NCBI GenBank assembly: GCA_014284505.1
Contig: JAAFYY010000001.1
Span: 4,278,001-4,342,000 of the forward strand
Origin: Streptacidiphilus sp. 4-A2
GTDB taxonomy: Bacteria; Actinomycetota; Actinomycetes; Streptomycetales; Streptomycetaceae
Length of the DNA stretch: 64,000 bases
Direction of reading: 5' to 3'
In this document: positions 50,751 to 61,110 of the stretch, in pieces
Layout of the letters: each line of letters opens with the position of its first letter
Numbering within the stretch: position 1 is the first letter of the stretch
The notes under the pieces: model-generated
The model's database searches: none
What the model saw: the letters and a program-made list of their open reading frames with translations, nothing else
Told to the model about the DNA's origin: nothing
Made by a program: the position numbers and the translations under genes

Positions 50751-51402
50751 TCAGTCCCCGATCAGCGGCGCGGGCAGGCGATCACCCAGCAGCCGCTCCA
50801 CGTACTTGGCGAGGACGTCGACCTCCAGGTTGACGGTCTCGCCGACCTGCTTGCGGCCGAGGGTGGTGTGCGCCAGCGTGGCCGGGATCAGGCTCACGGT
50901 GAAGGAGTCGGCGGGCGCCTCCACCACGGTCAGGCTGACGCCGTCCACCGTGATCGAGCCCTTCTCCACCAGGTAGCGGGAGAGTCCGGCGGGCAGGCTG
51001 AAACGCAGCACCTCCCACTGCGGGCTGCCGTCGGCCCCCGGCTCGCCGGGGCTGCGGGAGAGCAGTTCGGCGGTGCCGTCGACATGGCCCTGCACCAGAT
51101 GGCCGCCGAGGCGGGCGCCGAGCGCCATGGCGCGTTCCAGGTTGACCAGCGATCCGGGGCGCAGCCCCGAGGCTGGACCGGTTCAGCGTCTCGGCCATCG
51201 CATCGGCGCTGAACTCGCCCGGCGCGGCGGCGAGTTGCTCGTTGCTGTCAAGAACGGTCAGACAGACGCCGTTGACGGCGATCGACTGTCCCTCGCGGGC
51301 GTCCTGGGTGGTCAGCGGTCCGCGCAGGCGGATGCGCGAGGAGTCCCCCAGGTCCTCGACGGACAGGACCTCGCCCAGCTCTTCGATGATTCCCGTGAAC
51401 AT
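50751..51402 (-). CDS. ribE: Riboflavin synthase alpha chain, RibE (one frameshift)
   Basis: This enzyme of about 217 residues dismutates two lumazines to riboflavin. Two tandem homologous barrels are visible: MFTGIIEELGEVLSVEDLGD with VNGVCLTVLD, and GHLVQGHVDGTAELLSRSP with ITVDGVSLTVVEA. One extra base in the CCCC run at 51165-51168 breaks the frame between NRSSLG and LRPGSLVNLERAM. As the gene is normally essential in this operon, this is almost surely an error. It is the first gene of the operon, about 180 bases downstream of the FMN riboswitch. Confidence 0.93.
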
Positions 51403-51579
51403 GCAGCTCTCCTCCGCAACGCCCGGACCATGGACTCCGGGGCTCTGGGAAGAGAGAAAAGCGGGCGGCAGAAATGCCACGGGAGGTGCCGCAAGGGAGG
51501 CGTCGGCGAATCCACCTGCCCCGGCGAGGGGAAGGCGGACGCACGCATGCCCATGCGACCCGGCCCTGCCCGCCGCGCA
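51403..51579 (-). other. Leader between FMN riboswitch and ribE
   Basis: This stretch of 177 bases is the expression platform between the aptamer and the ribE start. It is GC-rich and holds no gene. A GGAGA-like purine stretch (51403-51412 region, read on the minus strand) serves as the ribE ribosome binding site. I could not settle the anti-terminator or sequester pairing by eye. Confidence 0.4.
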
Positions 51580-51700
51580 CTGCCTCCCATCCGGACTTTC
51601 ACCGTCGGTCCAGGAATCTCACCTGGTCAACCGGCCGCTGGTTGCGGCCGGGTCGCGGACTGTAACCGCCGGTTCGGAATTACACCGACCCCGGAGTGCG
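51580..51700 (-). promoter_or_regulatory. FMN riboswitch (RFN element)
   Basis: Read on the minus strand, the strongly conserved RFN blocks appear in order: GGGGTCGGTGTAATTCCGAA, CCGGCGGTTACAGTCCGCGA, GGTGAGATTCCTGGACCGAC and GGTGAAAGTCCGGATGGGAG. These are the consensus FMN aptamer segments. It lies upstream of ribE and should shut down the riboflavin operon when FMN is high. Confidence 0.97.
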
Positions 51701-51822
51701 CAAACGTCTTACTACGTCAGCCAGTCTGCCATGATCCCGCGAAGTTTTGGCAAGGCCCAGGGGACCGCATGCCTGTGGGGTGCGTCACGTGCCCCCTCGG
51801 TCCGGCGGCCGCGCGCGCGGGT

Positions 51823-52493
51823 TCACCGCTCGCCGGGGCGCACCAGCCCGGTCTCGTACGCCAGCACCACCAGCTGCGCCCGGTCGCGGGCACCGAGCTT
51901 CAGCATCGCCCGGCTGACGTGCGTCTTCACCGTGAGCGGCTGACCGCCAGGTCCTCGGCGATGTCGTCGTTGGAGGCCCCGGTGGCGACCAGGGCCACTA
52001 TCTCCCGCTCCCGCTCGGTGAGCACCGCCAGGCGTTCCGGCGAGGGGGTCGGCCTGCGGTCGGGCTGCTCCAGGAAGCGGGCGATCAGGCTCTGGGTGGC
52101 GAGCGGGGAGAGCAGCGACTCGCCCCGGGCGACGATCCGGATGGCCTCCAGCAGGTCGTCGGGCTCGGCGCCCTTGCCGAGGAAGCCGCTGGCGCCGGCC
52201 CGCAGCGCCTGGAACACGTACTCGTCGACCTCGAAGGTGGTCAGCACCAGCACCCGGACCCCGGCCAGGTCCTCGTCGGCCATGATCTCCCGGGTCGCGG
52301 CCAGGCCGTCCAGCTCCGGCATCCGGATGTCCATCAGCACCACGTCGGCCCGGGCCGAGCGGGCCAGGTCCACCGCCTGCCGCCCGGTCGCGGCCTCGCC
52401 GACCACAGTCAGGTCGGGGGCCGAGTCCACCAGGACCTTGAGCCCGGCCCGGACCAGGATCTGGTCGTCCGCCAGCAGCACCTTGATCGTCAT
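51823..52493 (-). CDS. NarL/LuxR-type response regulator (one frameshift)
   Basis: This is a regulator of about 223 residues. The receiver domain starts MTIKVLLADDQILVRAGLKV, with phospho-acceptor Asp 55 in VVLMDIRMPELDG. The DNA-binding LuxR helix-turn-helix is LTEREREIVALVATGASNDD, then IAEDLAVS. One missing C near 51943 shifts the frame before PLTVKTHVSRAMLKLGARDR, which ends the gene at 51823. It follows the sensor kinase gene on the same strand and is its partner. Target genes are unknown. Confidence 0.92.
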
Positions 52494-52610
52494 ACGCTCC
52501 CGCTCACTGCGCTCGTCCGTCACTGCGCTCGTCCGTCCCCGGCCGGTCCGGCGCCGGCCGGTCATCGCCGGGCCGTCCGGCGCCGGGCCGCCGGTCGCCG
52601 TGGCTGTCCG

Positions 52611-53812
52611 CTACTGCATCCGGCCCGCCGTGGCGGCCGCCAGGGCCAGTGGCAGCACCACCCGCACCTGGAACCCGCCGTCCGGGCGGGGGCCGCGCGG
52701 AAGCTGCCCACGGAGGCCGCGCGCTCCCGCATTCCGATCAGACCGTATCCGCTGCTGTGCTCCGGCGCCTCGGACGTGCCGGGACCGTCGTCCTCGACCT
52801 CGATGCTGAGCGCGTCCCGGCGGTAGGCCAGCCGCAGGGTCGCGGCCGAAGTACCGGCGTGCTTGCGGACGTTGGTCAGCGACTCCTGGACTATCCGGTA
52901 GGCGGTGAGATCCACCGCGGCCGGGACCCGGCGCGGCTCGCCCTCGTCGAGCGGGCGACCCGCAGACCGGCCCGGTCGAACGACGCCAGCAGGCTGGGCA
53001 GCTGCTCCAGGCCCGGCGGGCTCGACCGGGGTGTCCGTCTCGTCGCCCTGGCGCAGCACGCTCACCGTGGCGTTCAGCTCGGACAGCGCGGAGCGGCCCG
53101 CCTCGCGGACATGCGCCAGCGCGGCCCTGGCCAGCTCCGGCCGGCTGTCGAGCACATGCGAGGCCACCCCGGCCTGGACGTTTATCAGCGCGATGTGGTG
53201 CCCGACGATGTCGTGCAGCTCGCGGGCGATCCGCATGCGCTCCTCGGCGACCCGGCGGCGGGCCTCCTGCTCGCGGGTGTGCTCGGCCCGCCGGGCGCGC
53301 TCCTCGATCGCGGCGACAAAGGCCCGGCGGCTGCGCACCGCCTCGCCGACGGCCACCGCCAGCGCCACCCAGGCGAAGGCGACCGCGTTCACCGACTTGT
53401 TCCAGGCCTCCGGGGAGCGGTCCCAGCTGGTGATCCCCAGCGCCAGGGCCGAGCACCAGCCCACGGCCAGCGCCAGCCGCCGCTCCACGGTCGAGCAGAC
53501 GGTGTAGACGGCCACCGCGGAGCCGAGCAGGATCGGGCCGCGCACCGGCCCGATCACCATGTAGCCGATGGTCCCGGCGACCACCACGCCGAGCACCGCG
53601 ACCGGGTAGCGGCGGCGCCAGGCCAGCGGCGCGAAGACCGGCACCCCGGCCACCGCGAGAACCAGCAGCGGATCCAGGTAGGACCAGTCGCGCAGGGTCT
53701 GGTGCGCGGGCAGCGCCAGCAGCGTGATCGCGTACAGCACCACTGCCAGCAGCCCGTCCGCCCGGTACGGGTGCGCCCGCGCGAGCGCCCGGCAGCTGTG
53801 GATGAGGTGCAT
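52611..53812 (-). CDS. NarL-type sensor histidine kinase (frameshifted)
   Basis: This is a membrane kinase of about 400 residues. Four to five hydrophobic segments (GLLAVVLYAITLLALPAHQT, VAVLGVVVAGTIGYMVIG, VAFAWVALAVAVGEAVR) precede a coiled region and the HisKA_3 box RIARELHDIVGHHIALINVQ, phospho-acceptor His 200. The ATPase domain has RIVQESLTNVRKHAGTSAAT and DDGPGTSEAPEHSSGYGLIG. Frame changes near 53020, 52960 and 52690 precede the end PDGGFQVRVVLPLALAAATA. It pairs with the regulator downstream. Its signal is unknown. Confidence 0.9.
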
Positions 53813-53989
53813 CCCTCTACGGTAGCCATACCGGGCAAGCGGTCCCTCCGCCCGGACGGCGAACCGCCCGTACTTCCGCTGGCGTACCGCCGGCCGCGGC
53901 CGCGCCGACGGCAGTACCCGGCGGCTCCGGCGACGGCTCCGGGAACAGCTCCGGCGGCCGGCTCCAACGACCGGCTCCGGCGGCCGGCT

Positions 53990-54547
53990 CTAGCGGCGGC
54001 CGACCGGGGCGGCGCGGGCCGCGGTGAGCGCCACCAGGTCGGCCGGGGCCAGCTCCACCTCCAGGCCGCGCCTGCCTGCCGAGACAAAGACCGAGGGGTG
54101 GTCCAGCGCGGTGGCGTCCAGCACGGTCGCCAGCCGCCGGCCGCGGCGCGCGGCCAGCTCGGCGGGCCTGCCCGGGTCCAGTGCGCACAGCCGCCCGCCC
54201 GGGTGGCCCAGCGGCGAGATGCCGCCGAGTACATAGCCGGTGGCGCGCTCGGCGGCCGCCGGGTCGGCCATCGCGGCGTGCTTGCCGCCGACCGCCGCGG
54301 CCAGTGCCTTGAGGTCGAGCTGTCCGGCGACCGGCACCACGGCCACCACCAGCGCTCCGTCGACCTCGGCCAGCAGCGTCTTGAACACCCGCTCGGCCGG
54401 GACACCCAGGGCCTGGGAGGCCTCCTCGCCGTAGGAGGCGGCGGCCGGGTCGTGCTCGTACGCGTGGACGGTGAACTCCACCCCGGCGGCCTCCAGGGCC
54501 ACCGTCGCGGGCGTCCCCTGGCCACCGCGCTTCGCCTTCTTCGCCAT
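53990..54547 (-). CDS. ybaK: YbaK/EbsC-type Cys-tRNA(Pro) deacylase
   Basis: This intact 185-residue protein is slightly longer than typical YbaK. It clears mischarged Cys-tRNA(Pro). It starts MAKKAKRGGQGTPATVALEA, with the conserved substrate region VHAYEHDPAAASYGEEASQA. The conserved Lys 56 lies in RVFKTLLAEVDG. GGKHAAMADPAAAERATGYV and GGISPLGHPGG follow, all diagnostic. The gene stands alone on its strand; a direct repeat of ggcggccggctc flanks its end (53945-53995). Confidence 0.93.
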   Translation of the reverse strand: MAKKAKRGGQGTPATVALEAAGVEFTVHAYEHDPAAASYGEEASQALGVPAERVFKTLLAEVDGALVVAVVPVAGQLDLKALAAAVGGKHAAMADPAAAERATGYVLGGISPLGHPGGRLCALDPGRPAELAARRGRRLATVLDATALDHPSVFVSAGRRGLEVELAPADLVALTAARAAPVGRR

Positions 54548-54577
54548 GCGGGTACGGTACCGACCGGCCCCGGGGCG

Positions 54578-54609
54578 GGGCGTCCCGCCGTCACACCGGC
54601 GGGACGCCC
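54578..54609 (-). terminator. Terminator of the GH15 gene
   Basis: gggcgtcccgccg (54578-54590) pairs perfectly with cggcgggacgccc (54597-54609) around 6 bases, 14 bases past the stop of the glucodextranase-like gene. Confidence 0.75.
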
Positions 54610-54622
54610 GAGCAGGCAGGTG

Positions 54623-57600
54623 CTAGGGCACGGTCACCCCCTGGAGCACCACCGGGCCGCGGCTGCTGTCCAGCTCCGTCGCCTGGGAGACCCCGGGCGG
54701 GGTGATGGTGTCCATCACCTTGGCGACCTGGCCCGGGTCGACCGAGCAGATTGGAGCGCCGCCGCCGACCGGGCAGACCCGAAGGAGTAGGGCTGCGGGG
54801 TGGCGGTGAAGGCGCGGGCCAGGTCCGGGCTGTAGCCGTCCTGGCCGGCCAGCGCCAGGGTGAAGGTCCAGCCCGGCCCGGGGTGCCGAACTCCGATTCG
54901 GGCAGGGCGACGGTGATGGTGTCCGACACCGTCGAGGCGACCACCGCGGCCGGGGTGCCGACCTGGTTGTTCCCGGCGTCCACCCACACCGGCGCGGCGA
55001 AGCCCTGCACCTCCAGCCGTTCGCTCCAGGCGTCGGCCGGGGCGATGGTGTAGTTGCGGGAGGGGTAGGGCGCGGCGGTGGAGGTGGCGGCCGCCGCCGG
55101 GTCGTGCACATAGATGTCCAGCAGCTGCGCGCCCATGGTGCTGCCGAAGGTCGGGGTGAGCGACCTGAGCGTGGTGCGCAGATAGACCGTGCTGCCCTGG
55201 GTGACCACCTGGAACCGGGTGAGGTCGAAGGAGCCGGGGTGAAGGCCGAGTCGGTCGGGTACTGGTAGGTGCCCGGGCCGTTGTCGTCCCCGGAGGGGTC
55301 GGTCACGTCGAGCACGGTGCTGCCGCCGGTGATGTCGCCGACGACGGCGGTCTGCGCGTAGCCGGTGGCCCCGGCGGCGGTGGTCGCCGCGGCGGTGAGC
55401 TCGTTGGTGCCGAAGCCGATGGCGACGGTCGCCGAGAACGAGCCGTCGGCGGCCGCCTCGGTGCTGACGGTGTTCGCGGCGGCCCCGGTGTCGGTGTCGT
55501 CGGCCTGGACCACCACGGTCGCACCGGGGTGGTGCTGCCGGTGACGGTGGCCGTGCTGGACTCCAGGGTGGCGCCGGAGGCGGGCGAGGTGAGGGTCACC
55601 GTGGCGGCGGCGGGTGCGCCGTGGGTGACATAGCGGGCGGTGGTGAGGGCCGGACGGTCCACGGTCCGGTTCTGCCCGAGGTCGGTGATCAGCCGCAGCT
55701 CCTGGGCCTGGGCCCAGGTCAGCGGGGAGGCCGAACCGGCGGCCTGGCCGTCGGTGAAGCCGATCGAGGCGGTGGTCGGGTCGCTGCCGTAGGGCGAGGC
55801 GGGCAGATCCGGGTCCTCCCAGACCTGTTCGGGCACCAGGCCCACCCCGGACGCCGACTTGATCATGAAGGACAGCAGCGAGGCGGCGGTGCTCCGGTCG
55901 CCGGTGGCGATCGCGGACTCGGCCCGCTCCCCGGAGAGCACCGGCCACAGGTGCCCGGTGCCGACGTCGGTGGTCGGCCAGGGTTCGCCCGCGGCGGTGC
56001 AGGCGGTCTGGCTGTTCGTGGTGGAGCAGTCGCCGTAGCCGTCCGCGCTCCCGGCCGTGGCGGCGTTGCCGTAACGGTAGTAGCCGGTGCCGGAGGGGGT
56101 GCTCACCGCGAGCTGCTTGTCCAGCACCGTCAGCGAGTTGGTGAAGTCCGGGTCGGTGGCCGGGAGTTCACCGAGCCGCACCAGCTCCTGGAACCCGCCG
56201 TCGATGACCGTGTTCTGACTGAGCGTCGGACCGCCGTTGCCGAGGTTGTAGCTGGTCGAGGCGTTCGGGTCGCCGGTCTTGGACAGCCGGAGGAAGTAGG
56301 GCGAGCCGCTGTCCGGGCCGTCGGTGGTGACCGTCCAGCTCTTCACCTGGCGCTGGAAGCTGTCGGCGGTGGCCTGTAGAGCCTGGGGCGTCGGCCCGGT
56401 CGCCGTGCTGCCGGGCGATGGCGGAGGCGGCGGTCAGCCCGGCGATCTCGGCGGCGATGGTCGAGGGCGAGTAGCCGGACTGCTCCTCCCAGCGCTCCAC
56501 GCCGTAGGAGGGGCCGTGCGCCACCAGGAAGTCGGCGGCGGGCTTGATGTGCTCGCTCCACAGCGCGTCGTCGCCGGAGAGCCCGGACAGGTACGCCATC
56601 AGGATCGGGTAGGAGGTCTCGTCCAGCTGGTCGCCGCCGGTGTCCGGCGCCTGCTTGCCGTTGACCAGGGAGTTGCGCGGGATCTCGCCGTCCGGCAGCT
56701 GCTGCCGGTCGAGCAGGAACAGCGCGGCGTCGCGGGCGGTGGCCACGTCGCCGTCCGCCATCAGCCCGGTGAACGCCTCGTACAGGTCGCGGCCGAAGAC
56801 CTCGCGGTAGGAGCCGTAGTAGACCGGCTTGCCGTTCACCAGCGCCCCGGCGTCGACCGCCTGCCCCCAGGGCGAGGCCAGCGAGGCGACGATGGCGCCG
56901 GGGTAGGTCTTGTCCTCGCTCGCCTTCAGCACGTCGGCGTCGAGGTAGTAGGTGCTGCGGACGGTCGCCGGGGGGATGCCCGGCAGCGAGGACGGCGGGC
57001 GCAGCAGCGAGCGGTCATAGGCCTGCCAGCCGTCCGTATAGGCCCGTTCGACCTGCTGGAACGGCGTGCGCAGGGAGGCCGCGGCGGTGGCCACGGCCTG
57101 GCCCTGGGTCCGGCCGAAGCCCAGCGCCATGGTGAACTGCGAACTGTGACGCGGCGTCACATCCTCGGTGGCGACGATGTGTCCGTCCGGTGCGGTGGTG
57201 GCGACCGGGGTCAGCGCGTGGACCGAGTCCAGCTCGGTCAGCCCGTCACCGGCGGTGCCCGCGTAACCGACCGAGGCGGTGCCGGCGCTGGTCGCGGCCA
57301 GGTCCATGTAGGTGGGCACGGCGTAGTCGCGGTTGGCCGCCTCGGTGACGGTGTTTTCGCTGTAGACCACCGGGGTTCCCGAACGGGCGTCCACCACACC
57401 GGTGTTGGCGCCCGCGTTCTGCGTGCCACCGCCGCCGTCGCCGTTGACGTGCGCGTCGAGCCGGGCGTAGACGTGCAGCGCACGCAGATCCACCCGGCTG
57501 CCGGGCACGGCGGACAGGGCCGTGTGCATCAGCACCGTGTCGCGGCCCGGGTCGGTGACATAGACCGTCGTCAGCCGGTAGCCGTGCTCGGCGTCGGTGG

Positions 57601-58015
57601 AGGTGACCGTGCAGGCCATACCGGACTCGTCCGCATGGACGGTGTAGGTCATGTCACGGGTCTGCAGGTCGGTGAAGGTCGAACCGTCGGTGACCACGTA
57701 CTGCAACGTGCTGACGTTCGTGTTGTCGACCGTGGGCTCGTAGACGTCGGAGAGCACCCCGTCGGCGACGGTGTACCAGACCTTGGAGTTGCTGTCCCGG
57801 GCGGTGCCCAGGCAGTCCTTGCGGGCCAGGTCGAAGGAGGAGGCGGCACCGGGGCCGCCGGTGGCGGTGGCGCCGGGGGCGGCCGACGCACCGGCCGGCG
57901 CGGCGGCGGCCCGGGCCGTCGACGGCGCGGCCTGGGCCGCACCGGTGCCCGCAGCGAGCAGCGACAGCACGGCCGCCGACGCCAGCGTGGCCGCCCGGCG
58001 TGGATTTCGGGTCAT
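54623..58015 (-). CDS. Secreted GH15 glucodextranase/glucoamylase-like enzyme (frameshifted)
   Basis: This is a secreted protein of about 1,130 residues. The signal peptide MTRNPRRAATLASAAVLSLL leads to an N-domain (DNTNVSTLQYVVTDGSTFTD; YARLDAHVNGDGGGG). The (alpha/alpha)6 catalytic domain has GGDQLDETSYPILMAYLSGL, YGVERWEEQSGYSPSTIAAE (probable acid Glu) and VGLVPEQVWEDPDLPASPYG (probable base Glu). C-terminal beta domains include a glucodextranase-type module with RNYTIAPADAWSERLEVQG. This matches the N-A-B-C plan of Arthrobacter glucodextranase. It likely hydrolyses dextran or alpha-glucans outside the cell. Frame changes near 56395, 55530, 55240, 54880 and 54780 are single-base. Confidence 0.85.
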
Positions 58016-58234
58016 GGTTCCCCTAGTTGGTTGGACCGGGTGAACCGCTCTGCGGTGAGGGGAACCGCTGTCCTTGCGCAGGTCGCCGCAAGAACCTCGA
58101 CGAAGGTACCCGGGTACGAACGGCGCGTAAAGAGCCCCATGTCCCCGCAGTCGCGGTGTTGCGGCACCGGTTCCGCAACCGTGCATATGTGATTCTGCGT
58201 CAGTTTCGGTGCGGGAACGCACTATTGTCTCCCG

Positions 58235-58810
58235 TCAGCCGGAGCCGGCCGGGGCGGCCGCGGACCGGTGGCACAACCGGTCAGTGCCCGAACCGGCCAG
58301 CTCCCGTACCGTCAGTTCCAGTACCAGGGGTGCCCGGCCGGGGCTGCACCGGCTCGAACGGCTCCAGCGTCGCCGGGCGGTCCCGGCCGCCTCCCCGCGG
58401 CCCGGCCACCCGGCGCGGCCGCGCACTCGGGACACCAGGGCACGCACCAGTGCGCCGCCCACCCCGGCCCCGGCCAGGACCGCCAGTCTGATCCCGTCCT
58501 GGGTTCCGTCCCAGCCGAGGGTGCCCGAACGGTGGACCACGAAGCCGTCGAGGAAGAGCCAGAACAGCGGTCCGATGACCAGTGCGGCGCCCGGCCGGGC
58601 GAACCGGCCGAGCAGCAGTGCGGCCACGGCCGACACCGCCAGCGCGGCGGTCGGCGCGCGGGCGCCGCCGAGCGCCGCGAGCAGCTCCGAGAGCGGGGCC
58701 GCGACCGCGAAGGAGACCACCACCAGCGACGACGCGCCCAGTGCCGGGCGGCGCGGGGCCGCGGCGGGGGCGATGCGACCGCCGTCGGTACCGCGGAGCG
58801 CGTGCTGCAC
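58235..58810 (-). CDS. Hypothetical integral membrane protein
   Basis: This is a 191-residue ORF with four hydrophobic segments: ALGASSLVVVSFAVAAPLSE, APTAALAVSAVAALLLGRFA, GAALVIGPLFWLFLDGFVV and IRLAVLAGAGVGGALVRALV. The C-terminus after SRVRGRAGWPGRGEAAG is low-complexity and may be out of frame. HRSGTLGWDGTQDG lies between helices 3 and 4. No family is recognised. It is divergent from the DUF2277 gene. Confidence 0.55.
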   Translation of the reverse strand: MQHALRGTDGGRIAPAAAPRRPALGASSLVVVSFAVAAPLSELLAALGGARAPTAALAVSAVAALLLGRFARPGAALVIGPLFWLFLDGFVVHRSGTLGWDGTQDGIRLAVLAGAGVGGALVRALVSRVRGRAGWPGRGEAAGTARRRWSRSSRCSPGRAPLVLELTVRELAGSGTDRLCHRSAAAPAGSG

Positions 58811-58968
58811 GATCTGCCTCCGCTCCTCGGCTCCCCTCCATTCCAGACCCTGAGGCGACCGGCCGCGAGCCCGTTAACGCGTTCCATACGGCTATACGAA
58901 CATCTATGCATACTTTTGGCATGCCGTACCTTTGGCGGCCCGGCCCCCGGCAGCGGCAGACTGGGGGT

Positions 58969-59208
58969 ATGTGCCGAAGCATCAAGACCCTCCGCCCACC
59001 GGTGACGCCCGAGGTCGGCGAGGAGGACATCCGGGCCGCGGCCCTCCAGTACGTCCGAAAGGTCTCCGGCTTCCGCGCCCCGGCCGCGCACAACCGGGCG
59101 GCCTTCGACGAGGCCGTGGACGCCGTGACCGAGGCCACCCGGCGGCTGCTGGACGAGCTCGTGGTCAGGGGCGCCAGCACGCACGCCCACGCCGACGCCC
59201 ACGGCTGA
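58969..59208 (+). CDS. DUF2277-family small protein
   Basis: This intact 79-residue protein (MCRSIKTLRPPVTPEVGEED) has the MCRxIKxLRPP start and the AALQYVRKVSGFRAPAAHNR block that define DUF2277. The family has no known function. The ATG at 58969 was chosen because this conserved start begins there; a G-rich ctggggg stretch immediately precedes it. The sugar kinase gene follows after 34 bases and is probably co-transcribed. Confidence 0.9.
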   Translation: MCRSIKTLRPPVTPEVGEEDIRAAALQYVRKVSGFRAPAAHNRAAFDEAVDAVTEATRRLLDELVVRGASTHAHADAHG

Positions 59209-59242
59209 GACCACCCCGCCCCACCACCAGGAGCCCGAACGG

Positions 59243-60154
59243 ATGACCGACTTCCTCGTGATCGGCGAGAGCGTCGCGGACATCGTCCGCACCCCCGGCC
59301 AGGACGACCTGACCCACCCGGGCGGCAGCCCCGCCAATGTCGCCCTCGGCCTGGCCCGGCTCGACCGCGCCGCCACGCTGCTCACCCAGCTCGGCCCGGA
59401 CCCGGCCGGAAAGCTGATCACCGACCACCTCACCGCGGGCGGGGTGCGGCTGCTCACCGACGGCCAGCCACGCACCCCCACCGCCGTGGTCACCCTGGAC
59501 CAGCACGGCAGCGCCCGCTACAGCTTCGACATCGAGTGGACCGTCCAGGACCGGCGGCTGCCGCTGGTTCCCGGCCATGTGCACTTCGGCTCGATCGCCG
59601 CCGTCCGCGAGCCCGGCGCTTCGGCGGTGCTCGCCATGGTGGCGCGGCTGCGCGAGCGGGCCACGGTCAGCTACGACCCCAATGTCCGCGCCCAGCTCAT
59701 GGGCGAGCACGCGGAGGCGGTGACCCGGGTCGAACGCTGTGTCGCGCTCAGCGACCTGGCCAAGGCCAGCGACGAGGACCTCGCCTGGCTCTACCCGGAC
59801 GACTCCCCGGAGGCGGCGGCCGCCCACTGGCTGACCCTCGGCCCGGCCGCGGTGCTGGTCACCCGCGGCGCCCTGGGCGCCACCGGCTTCACCCGCACCG
59901 CCACCGCGACCACCCCGGCGGCCCGGGCGGTGGTGGCCGACACCGTCGGCGCGGGCGATTCCTTCACGTCCGCCGCCCTGGATGCCCTGGACGCCCGCAA
60001 CCTGCTCGGCGCCCCGGCCCGCCCGGCGCTGGCCAGGATCGCCCCCGACACCCTGGCCGCCGTCCTGCGCCACGCCGCCCGCGCCGCCGCCGTCACCGTC
60101 TCCCGCCCCGGCGCCACCCCGCCAACCACCGACGAACTCGCCGCCACCCCCTGA
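59243..60154 (+). CDS. PfkB-family carbohydrate kinase (fructokinase-like)
   Basis: This intact 303-residue ribokinase-fold kinase starts MTDFLVIGESVADIVRTPGQ with AGGAG about 10 bases upstream. The first PfkB signature is HPGGSPANVALGLARL and the second is DTVGAGDSFTSAALDALDAR, with the catalytic Asp in GAGD. The substrate-binding GESVADIV start is closest to fructokinases. It phosphorylates a free sugar with ATP in the cytoplasm. No transporter or hydrolase in the immediate operon defines the sugar. Confidence 0.92.
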   Translation: MTDFLVIGESVADIVRTPGQDDLTHPGGSPANVALGLARLDRAATLLTQLGPDPAGKLITDHLTAGGVRLLTDGQPRTPTAVVTLDQHGSARYSFDIEWTVQDRRLPLVPGHVHFGSIAAVREPGASAVLAMVARLRERATVSYDPNVRAQLMGEHAEAVTRVERCVALSDLAKASDEDLAWLYPDDSPEAAAAHWLTLGPAAVLVTRGALGATGFTRTATATTPAARAVVADTVGAGDSFTSAALDALDARNLLGAPARPALARIAPDTLAAVLRHAARAAAVTVSRPGATPPTTDELAATP

Positions 60155-60339
60155 CCGGCAAGCACCCACCCACGCCCAGCCCCGAGCCGGAGCAACCGGC
60201 CGAAGCAGCGGCGGGCGGCGGGCGGCGCCAGGGTCACGACCCGCGCGGCGATCCCTCGTACACGGCAGGACTGTGGTACGAGAGGCTTTCGCCCGGACGG
60301 GGGCTCGTCGTGGGGCGGCGGGGCGGGGAGTCTTGGGGC

Positions 60340-61064
60340 ATGGTCACCAGCAGAACCAGCACCCCGGGCGGCGCCGCAGCCGGCTCCGATCCCGGCGACG
60401 TCGAGACGGTGGCCGAGCGGTTGCGGCGGCTGGTCGCGGGGCTGCCGCCGCAGGACGGGGTGGCCGTGTTCGGCGGCGTCTACCTGACCGTCACCGAGGC
60501 GGTCGGGGCGGACCTGTCCGCCGGGGACGTGTTCCGTACGCCGGGCGACACGGCCTGTCTGGACGTGCTCTTCGCCGGGCGCTTCCTGGCCGCGCTGGGG
60601 CCGGGACCGGCTCCGGCCTGCTGGCGTCCGCTGCTCGAACTTCGCCTGCACCCCGGCATCCGGCCGGTGCAGTTCCTGCTGTGCGGCATGACCGCCCATA
60701 TCGAGCACGACCTGCCGTTGGCGGTGGTGGACACCTGCCGTCGGCTGGGCTGCCCGCCGCAGGAGCTGTCCGGTGACTTCCAGCGGGTGGACCAGGTGCT
60801 GGCGCAGGTGGAGCAGCGGGTGCGCGAGCGGCTGCTGCCCGGCTCACCCGGCTGGCGCCGGAGCTGGACATCAGTGACCCGGTGCTGCACCGGCTCAGCT
60901 CCTGGAGCATCGACCGGGCCCGGGACGCCGCCTGGGCCAGCGCGCTGACCCTGTGGCAGCTGCGGGACAGCCCCTCGGTGTTCGCGGCGGCCGCAGCGGC
61001 GCTGGACGGCGCCACCGGGCTGCTGTGCCGGTGCCTGCTCACCCCGCTCGACGACCCCTGGTGA
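60340..61064 (+). CDS. DUF5995-family protein (one frameshift)
   Basis: This protein of about 240 residues starts MVTSRTSTPGGAAAGSDPGD at ATG 60340. The core WRPLLELRLHPGIRPVQFLL, CGMTAHIEHDLPLAVVDTCR and FQRVDQVLAQVEQRV is characteristic of DUF5995, which keeps an invariant HxxHDLxxA-type segment. One base is missing near 60845, after which LDISDPVLHRLSSWSIDRAR and AAWASALTLWQLRD continue. The family is of unknown function. A 15-base tandem repeat covers its stop codon. Confidence 0.85.
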
Positions 61065-61096
61065 GCCGACCCCTGGTGAGCCGACCCGTGGTGAGC
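61062..61096. repeat. 15-base tandem repeat at the DUF5995 stop
   Basis: The unit ctggtgagccgaccc occurs twice in tandem, followed by a partial copy with one change (gtggtgagc). The first unit contains the TGA stop of the upstream gene. Confidence 0.7.
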
Positions 61097-61110
61097 AGGC
61101 AGCCGGAGCG

